Assembly (NCBI GenBank): GCA_003635195.1
Contig: PYIY01000206.1
Coordinates: forward strand, 1 to 58,689
Source of the DNA: Candidatus Poribacteria bacterium
GTDB lineage: Bacteria > Poribacteria > WGA-4E > WGA-3G
Direction: 5' to 3'
DNA: 58,689 nucleotides
This document shows, one piece after another, positions 13,645-21,697 of this stretch; position 1 is the first letter of the stretch; every line of letters begins with the position of its first letter. Position numbers and translations under genes: made by a program. Under the pieces are notes generated by a model, which was not told where the DNA came from, made no database searches, and was given only the letters and a program-made list of their open reading frames with translations.

Positions 13645-15459
13645 TTACTCTTCCGAAGTACGGACGAGTTCAAGTGTTGTTTTCAGTTTTGGAATGCGTT
13701 CTGCACTGAGCAGAAAAATTAAATTCGGTTCATGTTGAAGTCGGGCGTAGAAACGTCCGGACGCATCTACTTGGTTTCCAACTTGCAAGGTATATACTTT
13801 CTGATTTTTCAGCTCGATGGTCAGCTCCACATTCGGTTTGTCGAAACCTGTAGCAGCATCGGTAGGTATGGATCTGCTCCCTACGAATGCGTCTGCCATC
13901 AAATCATCAAGTTCGTAGATGATGGCGTTCACTTCGGCGTTGTTTGCATCCTCTCGCACCGGCGCGGTGAGCCGCCAGTTAGTCCCCAGCCGTTGGCATG
14001 TGAAGGGTGTGCCTCCAGCCAAGGTCAAGGTCAACCGAATTGCGTCGTCAATATGGAAGTTGAGGACCTGTTTATCCCGTAACCACGCTGTCCCCAAGGC
14101 GATATTATCGATTAAGTCACGTTTCACACGGGTGACTTGGTTAGACTGCTCAGGTTTGACATAGACGGTGCCGTCCTGCGTATAGTCTCCGATGAGTAAA
14201 ACTGCTGGCTTTTCTTCACGGCGTTGTGTAAATGCAATCTCAATTGACGGTGATGCTAATCCATAAGCTGCAAGGCTTTCGGTCGAATCATTGACAAATG
14301 CGACTGCCTCAAGCGCATCTACGCCGAAAAGCAGATCGTCTACTGCCTTTGGGTCTGTCTTCAGTTTTCCTGTCGGTGTTTGCAATTCCCAGGTGTTATC
14401 AAAGTTTTTCGTGCAAACAGTTGTCTCCTCACCTTGTTTGATTTCAATGCGAACCGTATTGAGGCGTTGAAAGTCGATAACCCGTTTATATCGCAGATCA
14501 AAAACAGATTTACTCAGAAGATGATAGATGTTTTCAGAGACAGTGTAGATGGCATCTTGATAAACGGTAGCCTTGACATAGACGCGTCCCTGCGTTCCTG
14601 TCTCTGACGCAACTGGCGCACCGATGTCAAGCGTGTAGGTGTTATCGCCATCTGTGAGTTTCATCTGAATACGTGGATCGTCTAAACCGAACTTTTCTAA
14701 CCGTGTGAGGACATTGGCATCAGCACCGTCAGCCTCAAAGGATGACACTTTCAGCGCACGCAATTCCGAAAGAAGGCTCTCAATTTCTTCGGCATCCGCT
14801 TTCGCTTTGATCGGATGTATAACGTGCCATGTATCGCCTCGTTTTTCACAATTAATTGTGCTTGCTCCTGCCTTCCTATGTGTAAACTGGATGCTTGAAA
14901 CCGTTTCTGGATTGAATTTAATCACCGATCGGTCGCGAAGGTCTGTGGGGGATTTCGTCAGATCATCAAGTGCACTGGATTCAATTAGAAAGATATGTGT
15001 TTCTGATTTCTCTTTGACATAGACTGAAAAGTTAATTGCTTTTTTGCCGATAAAGAAAGTTGGCGAAGTTCCAGCTGCTGTCCAAAGCGAGAGCGTTATA
15101 CTCGGTGTATCCAGTCCATACTGTGCTAACTCGGTTACTTCAAGTGTCTGCTTGACGCGTTTGTTGAGGATATCATCTAACATTTGGCTGACTTTCTCGC
15201 TGTCTGCATCTGCCTGAAATGGGGAGGTGAGTCGCCAGTTCCCTGCTGTGTCTTTCACCAATTTCAGGTCTTGATATGCCGTATCCGCGAACGCGATTTC
15301 CACCTGTTGAACCGTGTCATGTGTCACGCCGTAGACCTGATGAATCGGCGGCTTTTCGTTTTCAGTCGTCTGATCTGAGGGTTCCTGAAAAAACAGGTAG
15401 TATGCCCCACCGATGCCTGCAAGGAGAACAACGATGATGAGTGTTGTCCGGAAGTTCAC
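13645..15459 (-). CDS. DUF4340-containing exported protein
   Basis: I choose the GTG at 15459 because it has a near-perfect ribosome site (AAGGAGGGA) and overlaps the upstream TGA by GTGA, signalling translational coupling. The 604-residue protein has an N-terminal transmembrane segment (about residues 5-22) and then four or five repeats of an approximately 150-residue module. Each module has a T-x-x-Q-x-x-I or R-x-E-I strand, a W-x-L-T/Q-x-P motif and a YGL/FGLDxPxIxxxL segment, typical of DUF4340. In many genomes DUF4340 genes follow GldF/GldG-type transporter genes, as here. The function of the family is not established. Confidence 0.88.
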   Translation of the reverse strand: MNFRTTLIIVVLLAGIGGAYYLFFQEPSDQTTENEKPPIHQVYGVTHDTVQQVEIAFADTAYQDLKLVKDTAGNWRLTSPFQADADSEKVSQMLDDILNKRVKQTLEVTELAQYGLDTPSITLSLWTAAGTSPTFFIGKKAINFSVYVKEKSETHIFLIESSALDDLTKSPTDLRDRSVIKFNPETVSSIQFTHRKAGASTINCEKRGDTWHVIHPIKAKADAEEIESLLSELRALKVSSFEADGADANVLTRLEKFGLDDPRIQMKLTDGDNTYTLDIGAPVASETGTQGRVYVKATVYQDAIYTVSENIYHLLSKSVFDLRYKRVIDFQRLNTVRIEIKQGEETTVCTKNFDNTWELQTPTGKLKTDPKAVDDLLFGVDALEAVAFVNDSTESLAAYGLASPSIEIAFTQRREEKPAVLLIGDYTQDGTVYVKPEQSNQVTRVKRDLIDNIALGTAWLRDKQVLNFHIDDAIRLTLTLAGGTPFTCQRLGTNWRLTAPVREDANNAEVNAIIYELDDLMADAFVGSRSIPTDAATGFDKPNVELTIELKNQKVYTLQVGNQVDASGRFYARLQHEPNLIFLLSAERIPKLKTTLELVRTSEE

Positions 15460-17108
15460 GCGCTCCCTCCTTCGCGACGCTGCCACCAGACGACCAACCC
15501 CGCGATGAAAACAATTAAAGGGATAAGAAAGACGGAGGTTATTTGCACGAGACGGATATCTTGAACAGCCATCTGACGCAAAGCTTGTTGTCTCAAATCA
15601 ATGGGGCGGATAGCGATCAGGTCTTCCTCTAATGTGAGCCAATTGATTGTCGCTAAAAACAGGTCGCGACTTGCGGATCGGAAGAAGAGGTTTGTTGCGA
15701 AATCTGAATCCCCGAAAACAGCGATTCGCGTTGGACTTTCTGTCGTTTCGGTCTCTGTATTGCCACTTTGTTGGGAACTTGTATCTGGTTGACGAGTTTC
15801 ATTTTTCTTTTCAGCTGCGACTGCAATAGATACAGGTCCCGACATATCTAACCCGGGAGTGTATGCCTCAGTATTGAAGGTTTCATCGGTGTTACGCTGC
15901 GTTTCTGCCCAGCTCACACCCGTGGGATTGATGGTTTTTACGAGGCTTTTCACATCCAGTGCAGGTTTTCCTGCGCTATCTGTTGCTTTGCGATCTTCCA
16001 GCGGTGTAACAGAACGGGTAACCGGGAACGGAATTGACACCTGCATGGCAGATCGGGTGATGTCGTGCGGTTCAAAACTTGAGAAGGGCGCAGTGGGTCC
16101 CAACTCGAAAACAAAACTGGCTCTGTCAACTACCAGGTCGTTGCCTATGACTATCCCCCATCTTTTCATCAGTTGAACGAGTCCCTTATTCACATCTTTT
16201 GCGGAAGTTACCGATGGATCAAGTAATAGGAACAGTTTTCCGTTCTGTGCGAGGTATTTTGACACCAATCCGATTTCGTGGGAAGTCAAAGTATTTTTGG
16301 GACCGGCAATGACGAGCACCTCACAATCTGCAGGAACAGTGGGTTGCGTCAGAAGTGAGAGAGGGGCTGCAACATAATTCTGATTTTCGAGTTCCGCTTT
16401 CACTTCGCTATACCCTGTGCTGTTGAAATCATCCACGGAACGTTCTTCGTGTCCAACAGTAAAATAGATTTTCTTTGTCTTTTTTCGGATAAGTTTGAGG
16501 ATGGCACTTGTGAATTTTTGCTCTTCAAGTATGGTGACCTTTTCTGGTTTCCGTCCCAGTGCCTCAAAAATGACTGTTCCATCCCTGCGAATATTATACT
16601 TCTCTACAAGTTGAATGTCAATGTAAGGGTTCGCATGAGAGATAGTTAAGAGATCGGCTTCACGCTGATACAGTTCTAACATCTGTATTGTGCGTTGCCG
16701 GTCTGCTAACGGAACTTTTTCGCCTATAAATGTGGTTACCTGAATCTCAATATTAAGGGATTTGAGAATTTTTCGGGTCGGTTCTGAGAGGCTATACAGT
16801 CGGTCGCGCGTCAGGTCAGTCCTTTTATCGAACCGCTGTGCTACAATAGCGTTGATGAAGATCGCTATACCGATAAAGCCCATGATACTCAGCGCAACGT
16901 TTGCACCGTAGCGGGCTTGACGACTGACGAAAAAGTTAACAAAGTCAGCGAATCGCAATCGTGCAAAAATAACCAATGCGGTAGCACAGAGGAGCAGAAA
17001 AATCCAAAAGACAGGTTTCGCGGCAAAAAGTAGGCTCACCAGTGCAGCGAAACCGAAGATTAAGGCGAGGAATCCAAACAGTGGGCCTGTAACGTTTTTA
17101 CTCGGCAT
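15456..17108 (-). CDS. GldG-like ABC transporter auxiliary protein
   Basis: The 550-residue protein has two N-terminal hydrophobic helices (about residues 8-50), another near 70-90, a large extracytoplasmic domain of the ABC_transp_aux (GldG/IFT52-like) type and a C-terminal helix near the end (SVFLIPLIVFIAGLVV). Recognisable segments are LTRDRLYSLSEPTRKIL, IYFTVGHEERSVDDF and VAVFGDSDFATN-like IAVFGDSDFATN. In Bacteroidetes, GldG works with GldF and GldA in gliding and secretion; elsewhere the same module is of unknown role. It starts three bases after the permease gene stop and overlaps the DUF4340 gene. Confidence 0.88.
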   Translation of the reverse strand: MPSKNVTGPLFGFLALIFGFAALVSLLFAAKPVFWIFLLLCATALVIFARLRFADFVNFFVSRQARYGANVALSIMGFIGIAIFINAIVAQRFDKRTDLTRDRLYSLSEPTRKILKSLNIEIQVTTFIGEKVPLADRQRTIQMLELYQREADLLTISHANPYIDIQLVEKYNIRRDGTVIFEALGRKPEKVTILEEQKFTSAILKLIRKKTKKIYFTVGHEERSVDDFNSTGYSEVKAELENQNYVAAPLSLLTQPTVPADCEVLVIAGPKNTLTSHEIGLVSKYLAQNGKLFLLLDPSVTSAKDVNKGLVQLMKRWGIVIGNDLVVDRASFVFELGPTAPFSSFEPHDITRSAMQVSIPFPVTRSVTPLEDRKATDSAGKPALDVKSLVKTINPTGVSWAETQRNTDETFNTEAYTPGLDMSGPVSIAVAAEKKNETRQPDTSSQQSGNTETETTESPTRIAVFGDSDFATNLFFRSASRDLFLATINWLTLEEDLIAIRPIDLRQQALRQMAVQDIRLVQITSVFLIPLIVFIAGLVVWWQRREGGSA

Positions 17109-17111
17109 CTC

Positions 17112-17837
17112 TTATCTCCATTTTGATGACTCAATAGACTTGAACGTTGCAAACAGGCAGACCCCTATAAAACTTATATAGTAGATAACATCTTTAAGCA
17201 GAATGACCCCCCGCGTAAAATCGTCATAGTGTTCAAGCAGCGACAGATAGCTTAGAAATTCCCCGACAGCTCCGTATTGAGATGAGAGTGAACCGATGAC
17301 CCATAATGTTATGAGAATCCCAAAACTTGTCAATGCTGCAACGAGTTGGTTTTTACACATCGACGACATGAGTACCCCTAAGGCGAGGAAAGAAGAACCG
17401 ATAAGGATAACACCGAAATAACCGCTCAACAGTACGCCGCCATCCAAGGGACCGAAACGTTGCGCCAAAAGCGGAAAAAAGAGCGTCAAGCCGAGCATAA
17501 TGAGTAGCAGTGTCCAACTCGCGAGGAATTTGCCGAGGACGACCTGTCCATCTGTAATAGGTGAGGTAAGGAGGAGTTCAATTGTCCCTGATTTCCGTTC
17601 TTCTGCAAAGAGTTTCATTGTCAATACCGGTGTAAAAAAGAGCAGGATGATTGCCATATTGCCGAAGATTGTTCCCATCACCTGTGTGCCGGTACCCGCC
17701 TGTCCACTTGCTGAAATTAGCAGAATAGAAAAAAGAAACCCTAAAATTGCTGTGAAAACAAAGCAGACAAAATAGGCAATCGGTGAGACGAAATAGGTAT
17801 ATAGTTCTTTGGTGCAAACTGCAAGAATATTTCTCAT
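17112..17837 (-). CDS. GldF-like ABC-2 type transporter permease
   Basis: The 241-residue protein has six hydrophobic helices and the ABC-2 permease signature LFAEERKSGTIELLLTSPIT, where the helix after the first two membrane spans contacts the ATPase. It starts MRNILAVCTKELYTYF after an AAGGA site. It is the first gene of the four-gene unit permease, GldG-like, DUF4340, glycosyltransferase. The usual next-door ATPase gene (GldA-like) is not in this window; the gene upstream encodes a chlorite-dismutase-like protein. The transporter must borrow an ATPase from elsewhere or has lost it. Confidence 0.9.
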   Translation of the reverse strand: MRNILAVCTKELYTYFVSPIAYFVCFVFTAILGFLFSILLISASGQAGTGTQVMGTIFGNMAIILLFFTPVLTMKLFAEERKSGTIELLLTSPITDGQVVLGKFLASWTLLLIMLGLTLFFPLLAQRFGPLDGGVLLSGYFGVILIGSSFLALGVLMSSMCKNQLVAALTSFGILITLWVIGSLSSQYGAVGEFLSYLSLLEHYDDFTRGVILLKDVIYYISFIGVCLFATFKSIESSKWR

Positions 17838-18013
17838 TTTTTTAACTTTCCTTGCGGTTCGGTTAGGAAAGTTTGTTCAAAACGTTCTACTCCGTATATC
17901 CAGCCCGCCCGTTGGTTGGGCTTACGTACCTTGATGGATTTAATTCTAATTAAAAATTGCTGGTAAACTGTCAACAGTGACAGCAGGCGATTTTAGACAC
18001 CAATTTCTTTCCA

Positions 18014-18763
18014 TCACGCTTGGTAACTCATTGAAAATCGTTGCCGAACCTTTCCGATAAAGAAGGGACCGAGGGATTCAATGTATTTAGTCGTCTGCTC
18101 CGTTTGGCGCATATCCTGTATCAATCGCGATAACGGATGTAGTTCGGGACCGACTAAACCGATAACAAATTCGTTATCATTTGTATCTAACCCGAAGCAT
18201 GCGAGTCGGATGTCGCTTGCGTGTCCACCTGCGGCGTAACTGCGACCGAGCATTGCGTGTTCACCTAAAATTCGTCCGCGTTCGCGATGTTCAAGCCGAT
18301 AAAATTCAGGGTTCCGACGCAACGGGTACCAAATTGCCCAAGGGAATTTGGGGTTGAGGGCGTTTTGGCGCGGTTTGTTGAGGAGCCACTCTTCCAAATT
18401 CGGTTCTCTGCCACTTGCATAGGTTCGACCGATCATCGTCATCTCCGCACGATATAAAGAATTGGCTGCACGCTGGAATTCTACCAATAGGTCTCGCACA
18501 TCTGTTGTTAGCACTACCGGATCTTCTGTGATAAAAAGTACACCGATGCCTGTCGGATTGTTGAAATCGTCGTATAGCACGGCGTTTAGACGACTTTTTT
18601 CAAGGCGGTCAATGATGGGACTTACGTCTGAACAGTCCTCAAAAACGTGGAGTTGGAAGAACAGTCGTCGGTCGCTGACTTGTGGTTCGCCATCAATCGG
18701 GGCACCAATTTCTCGCAGGTCTACCGGTTCAGGTCGGGATGGTCGCTTTTGTTCTGTGTTCAT
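18014..18763 (-). CDS. Chlorite dismutase / HemQ family haem-binding protein
   Basis: The 249-residue protein shows the C-terminal half typical of the family: WAIWYPLRRNPEFYRLEHRE, then RILGEHAMLGRSY, then CFGLDTNDNEFVIGL and a YIESLGPFFIGK end. Family members either convert coproheme to haem b (HemQ/ChdC), detoxify chlorite or have unassigned peroxidase-like roles. H169 in the EHAMLGRSY segment is, as I recall, in the position of the proximal haem ligand; the distal arginine of true chlorite dismutases cannot be placed by eye. No other haem-biosynthesis gene is adjacent. It lies at the end of the ClpX-like gene run. HemQ is the most likely role. Confidence 0.8.
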   Translation of the reverse strand: MNTEQKRPSRPEPVDLREIGAPIDGEPQVSDRRLFFQLHVFEDCSDVSPIIDRLEKSRLNAVLYDDFNNPTGIGVLFITEDPVVLTTDVRDLLVEFQRAANSLYRAEMTMIGRTYASGREPNLEEWLLNKPRQNALNPKFPWAIWYPLRRNPEFYRLEHRERGRILGEHAMLGRSYAAGGHASDIRLACFGLDTNDNEFVIGLVGPELHPLSRLIQDMRQTEQTTKYIESLGPFFIGKVRQRFSMSYQA

Positions 18764-18836
18764 AATTTTTTATAACGGCTTTCCGATTTATGGTTGACGG
18801 CTATTTCTGCCGACGGCTGATGGCTGACGGCTATTC

Positions 18837-20402
18837 TCAACGTTTCGTGGTATATGATGCGCGGATCCACTCTTCAAGCACCTGATCCGGATTTTCCACG
18901 ACTTCCTTTGGGAAAGTGAATGTAGACCGTCCGGTGTTCTGCTTGATGAGGTTCAAACCGTGCTGGTAACTTTCAAGGAGTTGGTCACATATCCGTGGTA
19001 TCGCTGTTTCGTCTGCCACTGCGCGTTCACAGATAAGCGCAGTGGCTTCGGCATCGAACTGAATTTGTAACTGGTGTTCAGCATAAAACTGTGCCTCATA
19101 TCGGCGAACTTGCTCGTGCATTACCGTTTTGCGGTTATAATCGGCATCTTCGGTGATACGCTTTAATTCGGTATCTGGATCATCCACCACCTCTGCTGTG
19201 ACGACGAATTCATTAACACCGGTAGACGGCAGTTCAAATTTATAGTTCCGTAACACCTTTTCGCAGACTGTCATTAAGGCACGCGCCCCTGTTTTTTGCT
19301 CGATGGCTTTTTCAGCGATTCGATGTAAACCTTTATCCGAAAACAGGACCGTGATCCCATACGCCTGAAACGCGTTCTCATACTGACGAATAATAGAGCC
19401 TTCGGAATATTTCAAAATATGGAAAAGGTCGTCTACTGCAAGTTCACTGCAAACGACATGCACTGGGAGGCGTCCAATGAACTCAGGTTCAAAACCGAAG
19501 TCGATGAAATCCTTCGGTGTAACGTCCCCAAGATATTGTGCAGCATCGTCCGCCTGACTGGTAACTTCAGCGTTGAACCCGATTCGACTTTGATGCATCC
19601 GTTTCTTGATAATCTTCTCCATACTGGTAAATGCGCCGCTGATGATGAACAGGATATGACGCGTGTTGATGACCTCTTTCTCGACTTTGCCGCTTTTCTG
19701 GAATTCCATTGCGGCACGCATCTGTGAAGCGACATCGTTTCCTGAACGCAGATCAACTTCGGTCTCTTCCATCAATTTGAGGAGTCCGATTTGCACGCCC
19801 CGTCCGCTCACATCGCGTCCGATGATATTCGGGGGTGTCGCGATTTTGTCCGCTTCGTCGAGGTAAATAATACCGTATTGTGCCAATTCAAGGTTGTCCT
19901 CGGCTTGTGTTACCAATTCGCGAATTAAGTCGTCTACATTGGCACCGACGTAACCTGTCTCACTAAACCGGGTGGCATCCGCCTTGACAAACGGCACACC
20001 GATGAGTTTAGCGATGTGTCGGATCAAATAAGTCTTGCCGACACCCGTTGGACCGAGCATGACGATATTCTGCTTTGAGTAGTCGGTATCGGCAGCCTCG
20101 GGATTTTCATGGCATTCTCGGACGTGGTTGTAGTGGTCACAGACAGCGATAGCGAGGGCTTTCTTTGCTTCGTCCTGCTTAATCACGTACCGGTCGAGAT
20201 ACTGCTTAATCTCCTTCGGTTTGAGATCAAACTTCAAATCGAAGGTCTGCTTGGGTTCAGGTGCCTCTGCTTCGCCTTCAGGTGTGGGTTCGGTAGCAGT
20301 TGCGTTTATCAAGCGGACAGTTCCACCGTACTTCTTTTGCCAAAATTCTTGGAATTCCTTTTCAATCTCTTCGGGTGTGGGTATTTTTTTGTTTGTATGC
20401 AT
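18837..20402 (-). CDS. ClpX-like AAA+ unfoldase without the zinc domain
   Basis: The 521-residue protein has a complete ClpX-type AAA+ core: Walker A GPTGVGKT (117-124), the pore-1 loop GYVG (150-153), Walker B IIYLDEAD (178-185), the arginine-finger region EPEFIGRLP and the small C-terminal lobe. R-I-G-F at 273-276 lies where ClpX has the IGF loop that docks on ClpP, so cooperation with a ClpP peptidase is plausible. The N-terminal zinc-binding dimerisation domain of true ClpX is replaced by about 60 residues of charged helix and acidic linker. An extra region of about 100 residues follows the small lobe. ClpX is normally about 420 residues. It lies seven bases after a MetE-like gene. Confidence 0.88.
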   Translation of the reverse strand: MHTNKKIPTPEEIEKEFQEFWQKKYGGTVRLINATATEPTPEGEAEAPEPKQTFDLKFDLKPKEIKQYLDRYVIKQDEAKKALAIAVCDHYNHVRECHENPEAADTDYSKQNIVMLGPTGVGKTYLIRHIAKLIGVPFVKADATRFSETGYVGANVDDLIRELVTQAEDNLELAQYGIIYLDEADKIATPPNIIGRDVSGRGVQIGLLKLMEETEVDLRSGNDVASQMRAAMEFQKSGKVEKEVINTRHILFIISGAFTSMEKIIKKRMHQSRIGFNAEVTSQADDAAQYLGDVTPKDFIDFGFEPEFIGRLPVHVVCSELAVDDLFHILKYSEGSIIRQYENAFQAYGITVLFSDKGLHRIAEKAIEQKTGARALMTVCEKVLRNYKFELPSTGVNEFVVTAEVVDDPDTELKRITEDADYNRKTVMHEQVRRYEAQFYAEHQLQIQFDAEATALICERAVADETAIPRICDQLLESYQHGLNLIKQNTGRSTFTFPKEVVENPDQVLEEWIRASYTTKR

Positions 20403-20409
20403 AGTTTCG

Positions 20410-21441
20410 TTATACTATTCCTGTGAGTTCACGGCGAACAATTTCAGTTCCCGTTACCATTGTTTTTAGTTTAGCGGCGGCTGCCCATCGCGCTGTTTGA
20501 CTGAAACCGCAGTCTGGTGTGATGGACAGCTTTTCGGGACGGACATGTTTGAGTGCTTCGCGAAGCAGTGCTGCGATATCCTCTGGTGTTTCCACATAAT
20601 AATTTTTGACATCAATGAGTCCTGCGGCGAGTTCTTTATCGTTTGGAAACTCGCTCCATAATCCGATCTCTGCCATCTCTCGGTTCGCAAATTCCAGTGC
20701 AAGTTGGTCAAATGCTGCATCAAGGATATGTGGAAAAAGCGGACGATAGGAACGTTTACCGACTGCCCTACCGCGGTAGTTACCGAAACAGATATGCAGA
20801 CCAATTTTTGCCGATACACCTTCAATTGTATGATTGAACAACTTCACAAACTCCTGCGGACGATCGGGATAGACAGCATAAGAGGGTTCATCTAACTGAA
20901 TGAATTCCGCACCTGCTTCAACAAGTTGCCGGAGTTCTGTATTAATAATCTCCGCACAAGCGTAAGCGACTTCGAGGCGTTCTTTGTAGATACCTCCGGT
21001 TTGAATACGTCCTGAGAGCGTGAATGGACCCGGACATGTTACCTTGAGCGGTTTTGTCGTTTCGTTTTTTGCGAATTCAAATTCAGGAAGGATACCGAGT
21101 CCATCGGGGACTGTAAGCGGAACGGAAGGCAGCCATTTGCCGCGCTGATCGTGTCCATCGGGTCCTTGGGTTCTTGGTGCCGGGAGTTGCTCTAATCCGG
21201 TGAACCGTTCATAAAAACCGAGCACAAAATCTTGGCGGCGCATCTCACCTTCAGTGATGATGTCAACCCCGGCGCGCTCTTGGTCAGCGATGGCGGTTCG
21301 GACTGCATCGTCAAGAGTTTCGTTGATGTCGGTTTCGCCGAGTTCACCGCGTCCAATTGCCTCAAGGGTTACGCACAACCAACTTGGGGGTGCGTAGCTT
21401 CCGATAGTGCTTGTGGGTATCAATATGTCTGTCTCTTTCAT
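20410..21441 (-). CDS. MetE C-terminal-type cobalamin-independent methyltransferase
   Basis: The 343-residue protein matches the catalytic half of MetE. The zinc ligands are visible as H216-x-C218 (LHICFGN), E near 250 and C311 (TPDCGFSQTAR). Other features are IGSYAPP at the N-terminus, ITEGEMRRQDF and EFIQLDEPSYA. Full MetE has an additional N-terminal barrel of about 350 residues; this short form, like archaeal MetE homologues, often uses donors other than methyl-tetrahydrofolate or acceptors other than homocysteine. The start follows GAGGAG. It lies in a minus-strand run between the LarA-type and ClpX-like genes. Confidence 0.88.
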   Translation of the reverse strand: MKETDILIPTSTIGSYAPPSWLCVTLEAIGRGELGETDINETLDDAVRTAIADQERAGVDIITEGEMRRQDFVLGFYERFTGLEQLPAPRTQGPDGHDQRGKWLPSVPLTVPDGLGILPEFEFAKNETTKPLKVTCPGPFTLSGRIQTGGIYKERLEVAYACAEIINTELRQLVEAGAEFIQLDEPSYAVYPDRPQEFVKLFNHTIEGVSAKIGLHICFGNYRGRAVGKRSYRPLFPHILDAAFDQLALEFANREMAEIGLWSEFPNDKELAAGLIDVKNYYVETPEDIAALLREALKHVRPEKLSITPDCGFSQTARWAAAAKLKTMVTGTEIVRRELTGIV

Positions 21442-21478
21442 CAGACTCCTCTATTCTTTATCTCGGAAATTTGTGAGT

Positions 21479-21697
21479 TCAATTAACTCTGATTTCTTTA
21501 TGTGGCTGCTCTTGATTTTCTATGTCAGCGACGCGATTTTCACTACTATTCGACCCTTGAGCGGCTTTCTTCGCTTGACGTGAGGATGCCTTGCTTTGCA
21601 AGTAGGCGATATACCGATCGATATCATGATCGAATTTCTTGGAGATTTTGTTGCGAATGCGTCGGATATCTTCAACAATAGGGGAATCTTTAATCAT
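21479..21697 (-). CDS. Small RelB-like hypothetical protein
   Basis: The ATG at 21697 is preceded by CGGAGG, a strong ribosome site, and overlaps the end of the upstream LarA-like gene by eight bases, so the two are coupled. The 72-residue protein begins MIKDSPIVEDIRRIRNKISK and has a helical, basic first half and a polar second half ending in QEQPHKEIRVN. The N-terminus resembles the first 45 residues of the protein at 7202-7846 and short antitoxin-like proteins. No toxin gene is next to it, so it may not be an antitoxin here. Function unknown. Confidence 0.65.
   Translation of the reverse strand: MIKDSPIVEDIRRIRNKISKKFDHDIDRYIAYLQSKASSRQAKKAAQGSNSSENRVADIENQEQPHKEIRVN

Noticed and set aside
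20410..21441. Full-length MetE fused from two parts
   Set aside because: The upstream gene is a LarA-like protein plus a small protein, not the MetE N-terminal barrel, so this is a stand-alone short form.
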